64,000 nucleotides of DNA, taken from contig CALJHC010000001.1 in the NCBI GenBank assembly GCA_938075415.1, positions 62,001 to 126,000 of the forward strand, written 5' to 3'. Positions 63,848 through 64,000 of the stretch are shown in pieces (the first letter of the stretch is position 1; each line of letters opens with the position of its first letter). The notes under the pieces were generated by a model, which was given only the letters and a program-made list of their open reading frames with translations, was not told the origin of the DNA and made no database searches. Position numbers and translations under genes: made by a program. This DNA is from an uncultured Rubripirellula sp. Its GTDB lineage: Bacteria > Planctomycetota > Planctomycetia > Pirellulales > Pirellulaceae.

Positions 63848-64000
63848 ACGAATCGAAACCATTCTCTTAGCATTCCTGGGGATTGCCTCGGTTATGCCTC
63901 TGCGATACTTCGTCGAATCGCATGTCTGGTTTTTCTTGGAAATGACCAGCCTGCTAATCGCCTTCATTGGGACGGTTGTGGCTCAATCGCATGGTGAACG
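63828..64000 (+). CDS. 5' end of a membrane protein, possibly transglutaminase-like (TgpA)
   Basis: The frame opens with an ATG inside the last codons of the DUF58 gene and runs off the window. The 57 visible residues start MQTSLRKRIETILLAFLGIA and contain two hydrophobic segments. The 20-base overlap indicates coupling. DUF58 genes are commonly followed by a TgpA/DUF3488 transglutaminase with an N-terminal membrane domain, which fits, but the diagnostic domain lies outside the window. Confidence 0.55.
   Translation, partial: MQTSLRKRIETILLAFLGIASVMPLRYFVESHVWFFLEMTSLLIAFIGTVVAQSHGE

Noticed and set aside
1..64000. tRNA, rRNA, CRISPR array, transposase or integrase
   Set aside because: None was recognised by eye on either strand; tRNAscan and Rfam searches would be needed to exclude tRNAs and small RNAs.

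Overview
The window looks like a chromosomal segment of a planctomycete (Planctomycetota, probably Pirellulaceae-like), with a base composition near half G+C. The support is a PVC-type cytochrome (dehydrogenase plus C-terminal CxxCH domain), a Tat-exported Gfo/Idh/MocA oxidoreductase, large secreted alpha/beta hydrolases of the acetyl-xylan-esterase type, membrane proteins starting with the planctomycetal F-S-L-x-x-L-L anchor, many genes without a Shine-Dalgarno (SD) site, and Tad pilus genes. No rRNA, tRNA, CRISPR, insertion sequence or prophage was recognised.

Layout. 1-5.7 kb: the end of a U32/DUF3656 protein, a histidine kinase and a GGDEF-EAL response regulator on the opposite strand, and a thioredoxin-fold lipoprotein followed by a heptanucleotide repeat. 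5.9-13.7 kb: a glycosyltransferase, a BaiN-like flavoprotein, an FHA/GAF-like/class III cyclase and two unknown exported or anchored proteins. 13.8-20 kb: 3-methyladenine glycosylase head-to-head with an amidohydrolase, an SDR, a UbiD-family decarboxylase and PepA; the amidohydrolase and UbiD protein may belong to futalosine-route menaquinone synthesis. 20.1-25.8 kb: Tad locus A (Flp pilin, an unlisted 36-aa membrane ORF, prepilin peptidase, CpaB, secretin, CpaE). 26.4-41.6 kb: metabolic genes, including two paralogous secreted hydrolases flanking nagB-nagA-nitroreductase, sucB, and a DNase-I-fold protein without catalytic residues. 42-47.2 kb: an HD-GYP regulator and unknown proteins.

47.9-61.0 kb: Tad locus B, all on the minus strand: long Flp-like pilin, hairpin, double-module CpaB, TadZ, TadA, TadB, TadC, DUF192, TadE, TadG-like, then secretin, lipoprotein, TadD. 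Neighbouring frames mostly overlap or nearly touch, so it should be one translationally coupled operon with a possible second promoter before the secretin. Locus A carries the only prepilin peptidase seen and locus B the only motor ATPase and platform proteins, so in this window the two loci are complementary. Both pilin genes are followed by a GC-rich stem-loop before the assembly genes, which would favour high pilin and low machinery expression.

61.4-64 kb: a divergent pair of small exported Cys/His-rich proteins with a shared RGPP tail, then a DUF58 gene overlapping the start of a membrane protein cut by the window edge. Where a gene could begin at several codons, the choice made and its reason are given in the entry.
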